13,689 nt of DNA from DATGKR01 sp035294565 (GCA_035294565.1 DATGKR010000121.1:1-13689); one strand, 5' to 3'; counted from the first letter of the stretch, positions 1-6,548 are shown. Program-made: numbers and translations. Notes: a model not told the origin generated them from the letters alone.

Positions 1-74
1 CGCGGGGGTTCGCCCGGGGGGTCGTCCGGCGGGGGTTCGCCGGGGGCTTCGTCGGCCCGGGGGCCTGGCAACGG

Positions 75-252
75 TCGATTCGCGCTCCCGATGCGCGCTC
101 AGCTCCAATCTCGGGAGCGCGAAGCGGCGCGGAACAGGTCGATTCGCGCTCCCGGGATTCAGGAGCCAAATCGTCGGTGCGCGATCCGGCGCGAAACACG
201 TCGATTCGCGCTCCCGCGATTTCGCCGGGAAGTATCTCGGGAGCGCGAATCG
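75..252. repeat. Cluster of palindromic repeats, three direct copies, about 62-64 bp apart
   Basis: The 16-mer TCGATTCGCGCTCCCG occurs at 75-90, 139-154 and 201-216. Copies 1 and 3 are each followed, after exactly 21 nt, by the reverse complement: 79-90 pairs with 112-123 (12 bp), and 202-216 pairs with 238-252 (15 bp). Copy 2 has only a decayed partner near 162-173. Copies 2 and 3 match over 30 bp (125-154 and 187-216) with two mismatches. Each intact unit could fold as a 12-15 bp hairpin with a 21-nt loop. This resembles REP-like intergenic palindromes; the function is unknown. Confidence 0.85.
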
Positions 253-261
253 GCCACTCAG

Positions 262-278
262 GCGGGTGGCTGACCCGC
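262..278 (-). terminator. Possible hairpin terminator after the small membrane protein gene
   Basis: GCGGGT (262-267) and ACCCGC (273-278) form a 6-bp GC-rich inverted repeat with a 5-nt loop, beginning 24 nt past the stop codon of the minus-strand gene ending at 303. There is no U-tract on either side, so it would be an atypical terminator at best. Confidence 0.3.
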
Positions 279-302
279 TCGAAGCCGCAGGCCCTCGAAC
301 AG

Positions 303-749
303 CTAGCGCCGCCGCACGACAGATCCGAGGCCCACCGCTCCGAGAACGACGAAACCCGACAGCTCCACTGCGAGGGCGGTCGACGCCCACGGCACGCCCA
401 GGCCGTCGTGGATCCCGACGAACCCTACGGTGGCCGAAAGAATGAGCCCACCGGCGCTGGCCGCCATGTAGACGGCGCCGACCAAGGCCAGATACCACCT
501 GCGGAGCGCGACGATCAGCGGGCCCAGCACGAGCCCGCCGATCCCCTGCGCCAAAAAGAGCCCTCCGAGGGTGGGCACCTCGTTGTAGCCGGCAGCCCAA
601 AGGTGTATGTGGATGGCGGCGGTCGTGACGATCAACGAACCCCCAGCCACCATGGCGAGCCCCACGAGCAGCCTTGGTACAGACACGGCCCTGCGGGTTC
701 CGGGCGCGACGCCACTGGCTCGCTGCGCCGGACTTCGCAGGACGGGCAC
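303..749 (-). CDS. Small four-helix integral membrane protein, function unknown
   Basis: This encodes 148 residues from a GTG start. Four hydrophobic segments lie at roughly residues 27-51, 61-82, 86-112 and 121-144, separated by short loops. The first helix ends in a His-containing stretch, IHIHLWAAGYNEVPTLGGLF, that I associate with small actinobacterial membrane proteins sharing an 'H-x-x-L...GY...IPT-x-x-x-LF' pattern; no biochemical role is known to me. The start is uncertain: there is no clear ribosome site before 749, and an in-frame GTG at 686 (residue 22, beginning VSVPRLLVG) would give a protein starting directly before the first helix. The gene stands alone, divergent from the secreted repeat protein and separated from it by a minisatellite. 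The last residues, VVRRR, leave a basic tail that suggests a cytoplasmic C-terminus. Confidence 0.75.
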   Translation of the reverse strand: MPVLRSPAQRASGVAPGTRRAVSVPRLLVGLAMVAGGSLIVTTAAIHIHLWAAGYNEVPTLGGLFLAQGIGGLVLGPLIVALRRWYLALVGAVYMAASAGGLILSATVGFVGIHDGLGVPWASTALAVELSGFVVLGAVGLGSVVRRR

Positions 750-774
750 GGCACAAAGCTACGTCGCCGGACTC

Positions 775-908
775 CCAACCAGACGGCCGGCCAACCAGAC
801 AGTCCGACCCCAACCAGAGCCGGCCCCAACCAGAGCCGGCCCCAACCAGACGGCCGGCCCCAACCAGACAGCCGGCCAAGCAGACAGCCGGCCAAGCAGA
901 CCGTCGAG
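775..908. repeat. Minisatellite, eight copies of a 16-19 bp unit
   Basis: The core CCAACCAGA or CCAAGCAGA starts at 775, 791, 810, 826, 842, 860, 876 and 892, giving spacings of 16, 19, 16, 16, 18, 16 and 16 bp. Each core is followed by a G/C-rich part such as CAGCCGG or GCCGGCC. The period is not a multiple of three, so it is unlikely to be coding even though frames stay open. It lies wholly in the divergent promoter region. Confidence 0.9.
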
Positions 909-1075
909 CCGGCACCTGGCCCGACCACGCTGAAAGCTGGCAGCCGAACCGTCCGGCCACGAACGTAAACCGGTGCAAAACGGTCGGATCTGTTGGAACG
1001 CGAAGCCTTGGCGCCAGCGGCACGGCCGCCGGGCCGATACCGAAGGTGCCCGCCGGCGGGCGGGACCAGACCTTC

Positions 1076-1080
1076 GGAGG
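1076..1080 (+). promoter_or_regulatory. Shine-Dalgarno site that selects a TTG start at 1088
   Basis: GGAGG lies 7 nt before the TTG at 1088, the ideal distance. The in-frame ATG at 1106 has no such site before it. The site therefore favours TTG initiation of the secreted repeat protein. Confidence 0.7.
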
Positions 1081-1087
1081 ACACGAC

Positions 1088-2461
1088 TTGCCCAGAACTC
1101 GCTTCATGCCGGTCCGGAAGCTGGCCGCCGCCCTCGCCGCTGCGGCGACGGCACCGGCCCTCATTACAGCGCCCGCCGCACAGCCCTCGCCGGCACCCGT
1201 CCTGGCGGCGACCGAGACGCCCGCCGTCGCTCCCTGGAGCGGCCAGAGCTACAGCCTGATGACCTCCGGCGGAAAGCTCATAGGGTTCGGGGCGGCCGTG
1301 TCGGGCACCGTCACGCCGGGGGCCTCGCCGATCGTCGGGGTGGCGGCGACGCCCGACGGGAAAGGGGCGTGGATAGCCGAAGCCGACGGCGCCGTGCTGA
1401 CGGTCGGCGACGCCGTGTCGCACGGGTCGCTTCTCGGGCTGCACCTCGCCAAGCCAATCGTCGGCATCGCCGCCGATCCCGCCACCGGCGGCTATTGGCT
1501 CGTCGCGTCCGACGGCGGCGTGTTCAGCTTCGACGCGCCGTTCTTCGGCTCCACCGGCGGCATTGACCTTTGGAGGCCGATCGTCGGGATGGCCGCCACA
1601 GCCGACGGGCTCGGCTACCGCCTGGTCGCCTCCGACGGCGGGGTCTTCGACTTCGGCGACGCCACCTTCTACGGGTCGATGGGCGGGGTCCCGCTCAACA
1701 AGCCGGTCGTCGGCATCGCCACGGCCCCGAGCGGGGGGTACTGGCTCGTCGCCTCCGACGGCGGCGTGTTCAGCTTCGACGCTCCGTTCTACGGCTCGAC
1801 GGGGAACCTGGCGTTGTGGGCGCCTGTCGTCGGCTTGGACCCGGCGCCCGGGGGCGGCTACTGGCTGGTCGCCTCCGACGGCGGCGTGTTCAGCTTCGAC
1901 GCCCCCTTCTGGGGGTCGGCAGCGCCTCTCGGCCAACAGGTCGTCGGGATGGCGACCGAGCAGGGCGGCTACCTGAACCCGCTTCGGGCCGTCGCTGATC
2001 TCACCCCCGAGCGCATAGATCAAGGGGTCGACTACGCCGGCGGTGGCCCGATCTACGCCTTGGGCGACGGGGTGGTGCTGAACACGACCAACTCCGGCTG
2101 GCCGGGCGGGGCGTTCATCTCCTACCGCCTGCTCGACGGCCCGGCGGCGGGCCTCGTCGTCTACGACGCCGAGAACATCGTGCCCTCGGTGCAGGTGGGC
2201 CAGCAGGTGGACGACCAGACCGTCTTGGGCACGCTCGTCGACTCCTATCCGGACTTGGAGACGGGATGGGCGACCCAGACCGGTTCCGGGCAGGCCGCAG
2301 CAGGCGCGGCGGGCCTGTGGTCGGCCAGCACCGACAACGACAACGTCCCGACCGTTTACGGCGAGAATTTCTCCACCCTACTGTCGCAGCTGGGCGCCCC
2401 CCCGGGCCTGAGCCTCGGTACGCCGGTCGGCACGCTGCCGGCAGGGTGGCCAGCCTGGTGA
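1088..2461 (+). CDS. Secreted repeat protein with degenerate M23-like C-terminal domain
   Basis: This is 457 residues from the TTG start, or 451 from ATG 1106. Residues 1-11 carry Arg and Lys, followed by an Ala/Leu-rich stretch to about residue 40, which looks like a signal peptide. Residues 90-290 hold five repeats of 40-41 residues. The first is diverged (near 93); the others start at 135, 176, 217 and 257 with the pattern GYWLVASDGGVFSFDAPFYG, separated by 'PVVGIA' linkers. Such repeats suggest a beta-propeller-like or adhesive surface fold and are common in Acidimicrobiia, as I recall. From residue 305 the sequence follows the M23 endopeptidase/lysostaphin-like pattern (QGVDYAGGGPIYALGDGVV, then a 'VxVGQxV' element). 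The usual metal-binding histidines are absent: Asp311 stands where the first His is expected, and Asp-Ala-Glu (360-362) replaces His-x-His. A binding rather than hydrolytic role, on or outside the cell surface, is inferred. Confidence 0.8.
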   Translation: MPRTRFMPVRKLAAALAAAATAPALITAPAAQPSPAPVLAATETPAVAPWSGQSYSLMTSGGKLIGFGAAVSGTVTPGASPIVGVAATPDGKGAWIAEADGAVLTVGDAVSHGSLLGLHLAKPIVGIAADPATGGYWLVASDGGVFSFDAPFFGSTGGIDLWRPIVGMAATADGLGYRLVASDGGVFDFGDATFYGSMGGVPLNKPVVGIATAPSGGYWLVASDGGVFSFDAPFYGSTGNLALWAPVVGLDPAPGGGYWLVASDGGVFSFDAPFWGSAAPLGQQVVGMATEQGGYLNPLRAVADLTPERIDQGVDYAGGGPIYALGDGVVLNTTNSGWPGGAFISYRLLDGPAAGLVVYDAENIVPSVQVGQQVDDQTVLGTLVDSYPDLETGWATQTGSGQAAAGAAGLWSASTDNDNVPTVYGENFSTLLSQLGAPPGLSLGTPVGTLPAGWPAW

Positions 2462-2480
2462 GAACTGCCTCCCAGGAGAG

Positions 2481-2507
2481 GCCGCTGGGCGACCCGGCGC
2501 TAGCGGC
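2481..2507. terminator. Possible bidirectional hairpin between convergent genes
   Basis: GCCGCT (2481-2486) and AGCGGC (2502-2507) form a 6-bp inverted repeat with a 15-nt loop in the 38-bp gap where the secreted protein gene and the dehydrogenase gene converge. The right arm overlaps the last bases of the dehydrogenase gene. No U-tract is present, so support is weak. Confidence 0.25.
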
Positions 2508-3702
2508 TCCGCCCGAGCCCCATGGCCTCGGCCACCCTCCGGCGGTGTTGCACGGTATCGCCGAGGCTCAACTCGAACGCCTTTGCCCGGCGGGTGAACA
2601 ACTGAAGGTCGTGCTCCAGTGAGAACCCGATCGCACCGTGGACCTGGTGGGCGTTGAGGAAGACGCGCCGCAGGGCGTCGTTGGCGTAGGCCTTGGCTGC
2701 GGCCACCTCGAGCGCCCCCGCCGGGGCGGCCGACTCTCCCGACGCGCCCGCGACAGCTGCCGGCGCCCCCGCCGGAGCGGCCGACTCTCCCGACGCGCCG
2801 GCCTTGTCGAGGGCCCAGGCCGCCTGGCGGGCCAGCCAGCGCGCCGCGTCCAGGTCGGCGCGCATGTCGACGCAGCGGTGGGCGACAGCCTGGAACGAGC
2901 CTATGGGGCGGCCGAACTGGTGGCGGTCGCAGGCGTGGGAGACGCTCAACTCCAAGGCGCGTTCGCCGAGGCCTACCCCGTAGGAGACGCTCGCCACCGT
3001 GGCGTGGTCGAGGGCTCTGGCAAAGAGCGCCGCTCCGGACCCGGGCCGGCCTATCACGTCGCCGGTGCCGACCACCGTTCCGTGGAAGGAGACGGCGTAC
3101 ATGGGGTCGCCTCCGAGGGCCTGCTGGCGGGAGAGGGCAGCAATCCGCTCCGCCTCCACGACGAGCATCGACACGCCCGCCCCCTCCAGGTCTGCGAGCA
3201 CGACGAGCAACGAGGACACGGCGGCGAACGGCACGAGCACCCGGCTCCCGCTCAGCACCCAGCCGTCGCCGGAACGCCGGCCCTCCAGCGGCGGCGAGGA
3301 CCGCTCGTCCCGGGCGCCTGGGGCGACGAGCGCTGCCGAGCCGATCAGCTCCCCGCCGGCGAGCGCGGGAAGCCACCGGGTGCGCTGGGCCGCGTTGCCC
3401 TCCCACGCGAGGGGCAGGGCCACCAGCGTCGTCTGGGCAAGCAGCGGCGAGCTGAACGCGGCCCGTCCCAGCTCCTCGGCGAGCAGCGCCAGCTCGACCA
3501 TGCCCGCGCCCGACCCTCCGTGCTCGGCGGGGAGGCACAGGCCGGGCCATCCCAAGCCGGCTGCTTCCGACCAGGCCTTCGGGTCATGCCCGTCGGCTGA
3601 GGTCTCGGCCGCCCTCACCGCCTCCGCCGGCCACGACCGCGTCAGGAAACGCCGGGCCGAGTCGACGAGCATCTCCTGGTCTGAGCTGAGCGTCAGGTCC
3701 AC
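2500..3702 (-). CDS. Acyl-CoA dehydrogenase, probable non-catalytic (small) subunit
   Basis: This encodes 400 residues from a GTG start, 12 bp downstream of the larger dehydrogenase gene and presumably translated from the same mRNA. The acyl-CoA dehydrogenase fold is clear: an N-terminal helical region starting MDLTLSSDQEMLVDSARRFL, the 'GLGWPGLCLPAEHGG' turn near residues 49-63, a central beta domain, and the FAD-contacting RHQFGRPIGSFQAVAH at 260-275. The C-terminal HGAIGFSLEHDLQLFTRRAK region is of the type seen in partner subunits of mycobacterial FadE complexes. I find no glutamate at the isovaleryl/long-chain position (here ALDHATVASVS) and no 'EGT' motif at the medium-chain position, so it probably lacks its own catalytic base. 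An alanine-rich insert with a 17-residue tandem duplication occupies about 302-330. The substrate is unknown; FAD would be bound at the subunit interface. Confidence 0.88.
   Translation of the reverse strand: MDLTLSSDQEMLVDSARRFLTRSWPAEAVRAAETSADGHDPKAWSEAAGLGWPGLCLPAEHGGSGAGMVELALLAEELGRAAFSSPLLAQTTLVALPLAWEGNAAQRTRWLPALAGGELIGSAALVAPGARDERSSPPLEGRRSGDGWVLSGSRVLVPFAAVSSLLVVLADLEGAGVSMLVVEAERIAALSRQQALGGDPMYAVSFHGTVVGTGDVIGRPGSGAALFARALDHATVASVSYGVGLGERALELSVSHACDRHQFGRPIGSFQAVAHRCVDMRADLDAARWLARQAAWALDKAGASGESAAPAGAPAAVAGASGESAAPAGALEVAAAKAYANDALRRVFLNAHQVHGAIGFSLEHDLQLFTRRAKAFELSLGDTVQHRRRVAEAMGLGRSR
2712..2799. repeat. In-frame 51-bp tandem duplication inside the small dehydrogenase gene
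   Basis: Bases 2712-2748 and 2763-2799 are identical over 37 bp except for one G/A difference, a period of 51 bp or 17 codons. In the protein it reads GASGESAAPAGA twice (residues 302-313 and 319-330). It sits between the helix ending WALDK and the conserved LEVAAAKAYA helix. Confidence 0.9.
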
Positions 3703-3714
3703 GACATACCGTTT

Positions 3715-4878
3715 TCAAGCAGGGCGGGGCAGGCCAAGCGCGCGGGCCACGATGTTCTTCTGGATCTCCAGCGTGCCCGCGGCGACTGTCGTCGGGATGT
3801 TCCGGACCCACTGACGCCAGATCTCCCCGCCGAGCGGGGAGGCGGGGTCGTCGTGGGTGAGCTGCCCGGCCGCGCCGAGGAGCTCGAGGCCGACATGTCC
3901 GACGAGCTGCTCCAGCTGGGTGTTGTGGATCCGCGCGACGGAAGCCTCCGTCGTGGGAACCTCGCCGCGGGCCTGGATGGATATGGCGACGTAGTTGAGC
4001 AGGCGGGCAGCCTCGTAGCGGACCCGCAGGTCGGCCAGCTTGTCCATCACCTCCGGCTCCGAGTCCCGTCCGGTGCGCCGAACGTGCTCGACGAGCATCT
4101 CGATGACCCTCCCGGCACGGGCGTAGCGCGCGATCCCCACCCGTTCGAAGGTGAGACCGGTCACCACCACGTCCCAGCCGCGGTGGAGTTCCCCCAGCAG
4201 GCAGTCGCGGCCCACCACCACGTCGTCGAGGAACACCTCGTTGAACTCGTGCGGCCCGGCCATTGTGGCGATAGGCCGTACCGTCACGCCCGGGGTCGCC
4301 ATGTCCAGAAGGAAAACCGAGATCCCCCGGTGCTTCTCCGCCTCGGGGTCGCTGCGCGCGAGCAGCAGGCACCATTCGGCGGGGGAGTCGGCGTAGCTGG
4401 TCCATACCTTCTGCCCGTTTATGACGAAGCGGTCGCCGTCAGCGACGGCCCTGGTACGCAGCGACGCCAGGTCCGAACCGGCCTCGGGTTCGGAGAACCC
4501 CTGGCACCAGATCACCTCGCCCCGCGCCATCGGCGGCAGGAACCTTGACTTCTGGGCGTCGGTGCCGAAGCGCATTATGAGCGGACCGATGTAGTTCAAG
4601 TTCATGTACTGAGGGCCACGTGGTTCGTCCGCCGCCCACATCTCCTCTCGCAGCACCGCCTGCTGCCAGACGCTTGCGCCCTGACCGCCGTGCTCGGGAG
4701 GCCAGGCCATCGTCAGCCACCCCCGCTCGGCGAGCTCTGAGCAGAAGCGCTTGGTGAACGGCATGACACGTTCGTCTTCGACGAACATGCCCCGCCACCA
4801 CTCGGGGAGCTCCTGGGCGAGGAGCCTCTGCAGGTCCTCGCGGAAGCGCCTCTCTTCCTCGGTCAGCTCGAAGTCCAC
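3715..4878 (-). CDS. Acyl-CoA dehydrogenase, probable catalytic (large) subunit
   Basis: This encodes 387 residues. I chose the GTG at 4878 (protein beginning MDFELTEEERRF), because family members start with a short 'xDFxLTxEE' segment and the open frame further upstream lacks family similarity. No strong ribosome site precedes it. Seen in the sequence: 'MAWPPEHGGQGAS' (57-69), the FAD/substrate loop QGFSEPEAGSDLASLRT (126-142), 'FVINGQKVWTSYA' (151-163), 'GLTFERVGIAR' (241-251) and the C-terminal AAGTLEIQKNIVARALGL (366-383). Glu245 lies where isovaleryl-CoA and long-chain dehydrogenases carry their base, while the medium-chain position is Ala instead of Glu. It would oxidise an acyl-CoA to the 2-enoyl-CoA, passing electrons to electron-transfer flavoprotein. 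Adjacency to the smaller paralogue suggests a heterotetramer such as the mycobacterial ChsE complexes. The acyl chain used cannot be told from sequence. Confidence 0.92.
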   Translation of the reverse strand: MDFELTEEERRFREDLQRLLAQELPEWWRGMFVEDERVMPFTKRFCSELAERGWLTMAWPPEHGGQGASVWQQAVLREEMWAADEPRGPQYMNLNYIGPLIMRFGTDAQKSRFLPPMARGEVIWCQGFSEPEAGSDLASLRTRAVADGDRFVINGQKVWTSYADSPAEWCLLLARSDPEAEKHRGISVFLLDMATPGVTVRPIATMAGPHEFNEVFLDDVVVGRDCLLGELHRGWDVVVTGLTFERVGIARYARAGRVIEMLVEHVRRTGRDSEPEVMDKLADLRVRYEAARLLNYVAISIQARGEVPTTEASVARIHNTQLEQLVGHVGLELLGAAGQLTHDDPASPLGGEIWRQWVRNIPTTVAAGTLEIQKNIVARALGLPRPA

Positions 4879-4891
4879 GTCCGTCCGTACA

Positions 4892-5002
4892 CTAACCGGT
4901 GGCGACTGGCGGCGGCTGCGGCGCCTCCGCTCCGGGTGGCGCCCCCAGCCGTTCGAAGGTCCCCGGGCTGTAGTCGAGAAAGCGCGCCGCGCTGGGCTTC
5001 CT
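4892..5002 (-). pseudogene. Coding-like orphan fragment between ligase and dehydrogenase genes (uncertain)
   Basis: On the minus strand, in a frame differing from both neighbours, 36 codons end at a TAG (4894-4892) and read RKPSAARFLDYSPGTFERLG followed by a Pro/Ala-rich tail. About 30 of 36 codons end in G or C, as in the real genes here. There is no start codon or ribosome site of its own that I trust, and upstream the frame runs under the ligase gene. It could be a remnant of a deleted gene's 3' end or chance open sequence in GC-rich DNA. I do not recognise the family. Confidence 0.2.
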
Positions 5003-6548
5003 ACTCGGAGCCGCCGGACACGAGCCGGTCGCGACCCTCCCAGTACGGAGCGCGCAGCTTGAACTTCTGCAGCTTGCCCGTGGCGGTGCGGATGAGGCTG
5101 TCGCGGAACTCGACGGAGGTGGGGCACTTGAAATGGGCGAGGCGATCCCGGGCGAAGGCGATGAGATCCTGCTCGCTGACTTCGGTGCCGGGCTTGGCCA
5201 CCACGAGGGCCTTGACGGTCTCCCCCCACTTCTCGTCGGGCACCCCGATCACCGCCACCTCGGCGACAGCCGGATGCTGGTAGAGGCAGTCTTCCACCTC
5301 GATGGACGACACGTTCTCCCCGCCGGTGATGATCACGTCCTTCTTCCTGTCGGAGATGACCAGGTAACCGTCGCCGTCGACGTGGCCACCGTCGCCGGTG
5401 TGGAACCACCCGCCCTCGAGAGCCTCGCTCGAGGCGTCGGGTTGCGCCCAGTAACCGGCGAAGACGTGGTTGCTGCGGGCCAGGACCTCGCCCTCCTCGT
5501 CGGTTCGCACCGAGACCCCCACCGCGGGGACCCCGGCTCGGGAGAGGAGCCGGGACCGCTCTTCAGCGGAGACGCCGTCCCACTCCTGGCGGCTGCGGTT
5601 GATGGTGAGGAGCGGGGAGGTCTCTGTGAGCCCGTAGATCTGGATGAACTCCCAGCCGAGCTCGGTCTCGACCCGCTCGATGATCTTCGACGGCGGCGGT
5701 GCGCCGGCTACGACCAGGCGCACCCGGCCCGAGCCCGGTACCGAGCCGCCGAATTCGGCCGCGGCGTCGAGGACGGCAGCAACGACGGCCGGTGCGCCGC
5801 ACATGAGGGTGATGCCGTGCTCGTCGATGCGCGAGAGGATCTGCCGGCCGTCCACCTTGCGCTGGACGACCTGCTTGCACCCCATGGCGGTGACCGCGTA
5901 GGGCATGCCCCAGCCGTTGCAGTGGAACATCGGCAGCGTGTGCAGGTAGACGTCCCGATCGCTGACCGAGGTGTGCCAGCCGAAAATAGAGGCGTTGAGC
6001 CAGCAGTTGCGGTGGGTCAGCTGCACCCCCTTGGGGCGGGCGGTGGTGCCGCTCGTGTAGTTGACGCTGACCGTTGCGTTCTCGTCGCGCTCCCACTCGA
6101 CGGGACGCGTCCCTGAAGGTGCGGGTGAGAACAGCGTGTCGCTGCCGTCGAGGACGATGCGGTGCTTGGCGGACACCGACGCGAGCGCGCCGTCGACCTC
6201 GGGGTCGACGAGCAGGACCGACGCCTCGGAGTGATCCACGATGTACTGGACCTCTTCGGCGTTGAGGCGGTAGTTGACCGGTACGAGCACCCTCCCCCAG
6301 GCGCTCACCCCGAAGAACGACACGAGGAACCGGGCGGCGTTCGGGCTGACGATGGCCACCCGCTCACCTTGGCCGACGCCCATCTCGTCGAGGGCGACCG
6401 CCATGCCGCGGGCCCGGGCGTCCAGCTCGGCGTAGCTGAGGGAACCCAGCGAACCGGGGGTGCCGGGCTCGTCGACGACCGCCGTCCTGTGGGGGTACAC
6501 GGAGACCGCCCGCTCCAGGAAGTCGCCGACGGTCAGGGGGACGATCAT
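5001..6548 (-). CDS. AMP-forming acyl-CoA synthetase (FadD-like ligase)
   Basis: This is 515 residues, the usual length of the family. It would adenylate a carboxylic acid with ATP and transfer it to coenzyme A. All core motifs are present: the P-loop YTSGTTARPKG (164-174), 'LHTLPMFHCNGWG' (202-214), YGLTETSP (305-312), the TGD turn in WFHTGD (381-386), the hinge 'SDRKKDVIITGGENVSS' (399-415) and the catalytic lysine Lys492 in TATGK near the C-terminus. The ATG at 6548 overlaps the TGA of the upstream VOC gene (ATGA), implying translational coupling. It is followed by the two dehydrogenase genes in the same direction, which fits import and beta-oxidation of a fatty acid, sterol side chain or related acid. 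The substrate is not decidable from sequence. No transmembrane segment is evident, so the protein is expected in the cytosol. Confidence 0.95.
   Translation of the reverse strand: MIVPLTVGDFLERAVSVYPHRTAVVDEPGTPGSLGSLSYAELDARARGMAVALDEMGVGQGERVAIVSPNAARFLVSFFGVSAWGRVLVPVNYRLNAEEVQYIVDHSEASVLLVDPEVDGALASVSAKHRIVLDGSDTLFSPAPSGTRPVEWERDENATVSVNYTSGTTARPKGVQLTHRNCWLNASIFGWHTSVSDRDVYLHTLPMFHCNGWGMPYAVTAMGCKQVVQRKVDGRQILSRIDEHGITLMCGAPAVVAAVLDAAAEFGGSVPGSGRVRLVVAGAPPPSKIIERVETELGWEFIQIYGLTETSPLLTINRSRQEWDGVSAEERSRLLSRAGVPAVGVSVRTDEEGEVLARSNHVFAGYWAQPDASSEALEGGWFHTGDGGHVDGDGYLVISDRKKDVIITGGENVSSIEVEDCLYQHPAVAEVAVIGVPDEKWGETVKALVVAKPGTEVSEQDLIAFARDRLAHFKCPTSVEFRDSLIRTATGKLQKFKLRAPYWEGRDRLVSGGSE

Larger units (their letters stand above)
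1..302. other. Gene-free stretch with GC-rich repeats and palindromic elements
   Basis: I see no convincing gene. All three plus frames stay open for long stretches, but this is what very high GC produces, and no frame has a recognisable product. The first 60 bases contain the 13-mer GCGGGGGTTCGCC at 2-14 and again at 29-41, a 27-bp period, in a Gly/Ser-coding-like GC-rich sequence. Bases 75-252 hold a family of palindromic repeats listed separately. The left end could be the tail of a gene cut by the window edge; frame 1 reads Gly/Ser/Pro-rich from base 1, but nothing proves it is coding. Confidence 0.6.
750..1087. promoter_or_regulatory. Divergent intergenic region between membrane protein and secreted protein genes
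   Basis: These 338 bases separate two divergently read genes and must contain promoters for both. Frames are open through it, but none carries a recognisable protein, and its middle is a tandem repeat (775-908). I cannot pick convincing -10 and -35 boxes. The only clear regulatory signal is the GGAGG at 1076-1080 before the plus-strand gene. Confidence 0.5.

Noticed and set aside
61..252. CRISPR-like array: about 30-bp repeats with 32-34 bp spacers
   Set aside because: Two of the apparent spacers contain the reverse complement of the repeat itself at fixed distance, there are only three units, and no cas gene is nearby. Hairpin repeats explain it better.
177..968. Plus-strand 263-codon open frame across the small membrane protein gene and minisatellite
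   Set aside because: The translation is low-complexity and hydrophilic with no domain, while the opposite strand encodes a coherent four-helix membrane protein.
674..1087. N-terminal extension of the secreted protein starting upstream at 674
   Set aside because: The added residues translate the minisatellite and would bury the signal peptide. The GGAGG plus TTG at 1088 is a better start.
632..2023. Long minus-strand open frame of 463 codons opposite the secreted repeat protein
   Set aside because: It is antisense to a clear signal-peptide protein and merely mirrors its repeats; the composition is Arg/Gly/Pro/Ala-rich and no domain is recognisable.
4879..5409. Upstream extension of the large dehydrogenase frame to 5409
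   Set aside because: It runs under the conserved ligase C-terminus and its Arg-rich translation has no dehydrogenase similarity; the family start fits GTG 4878.
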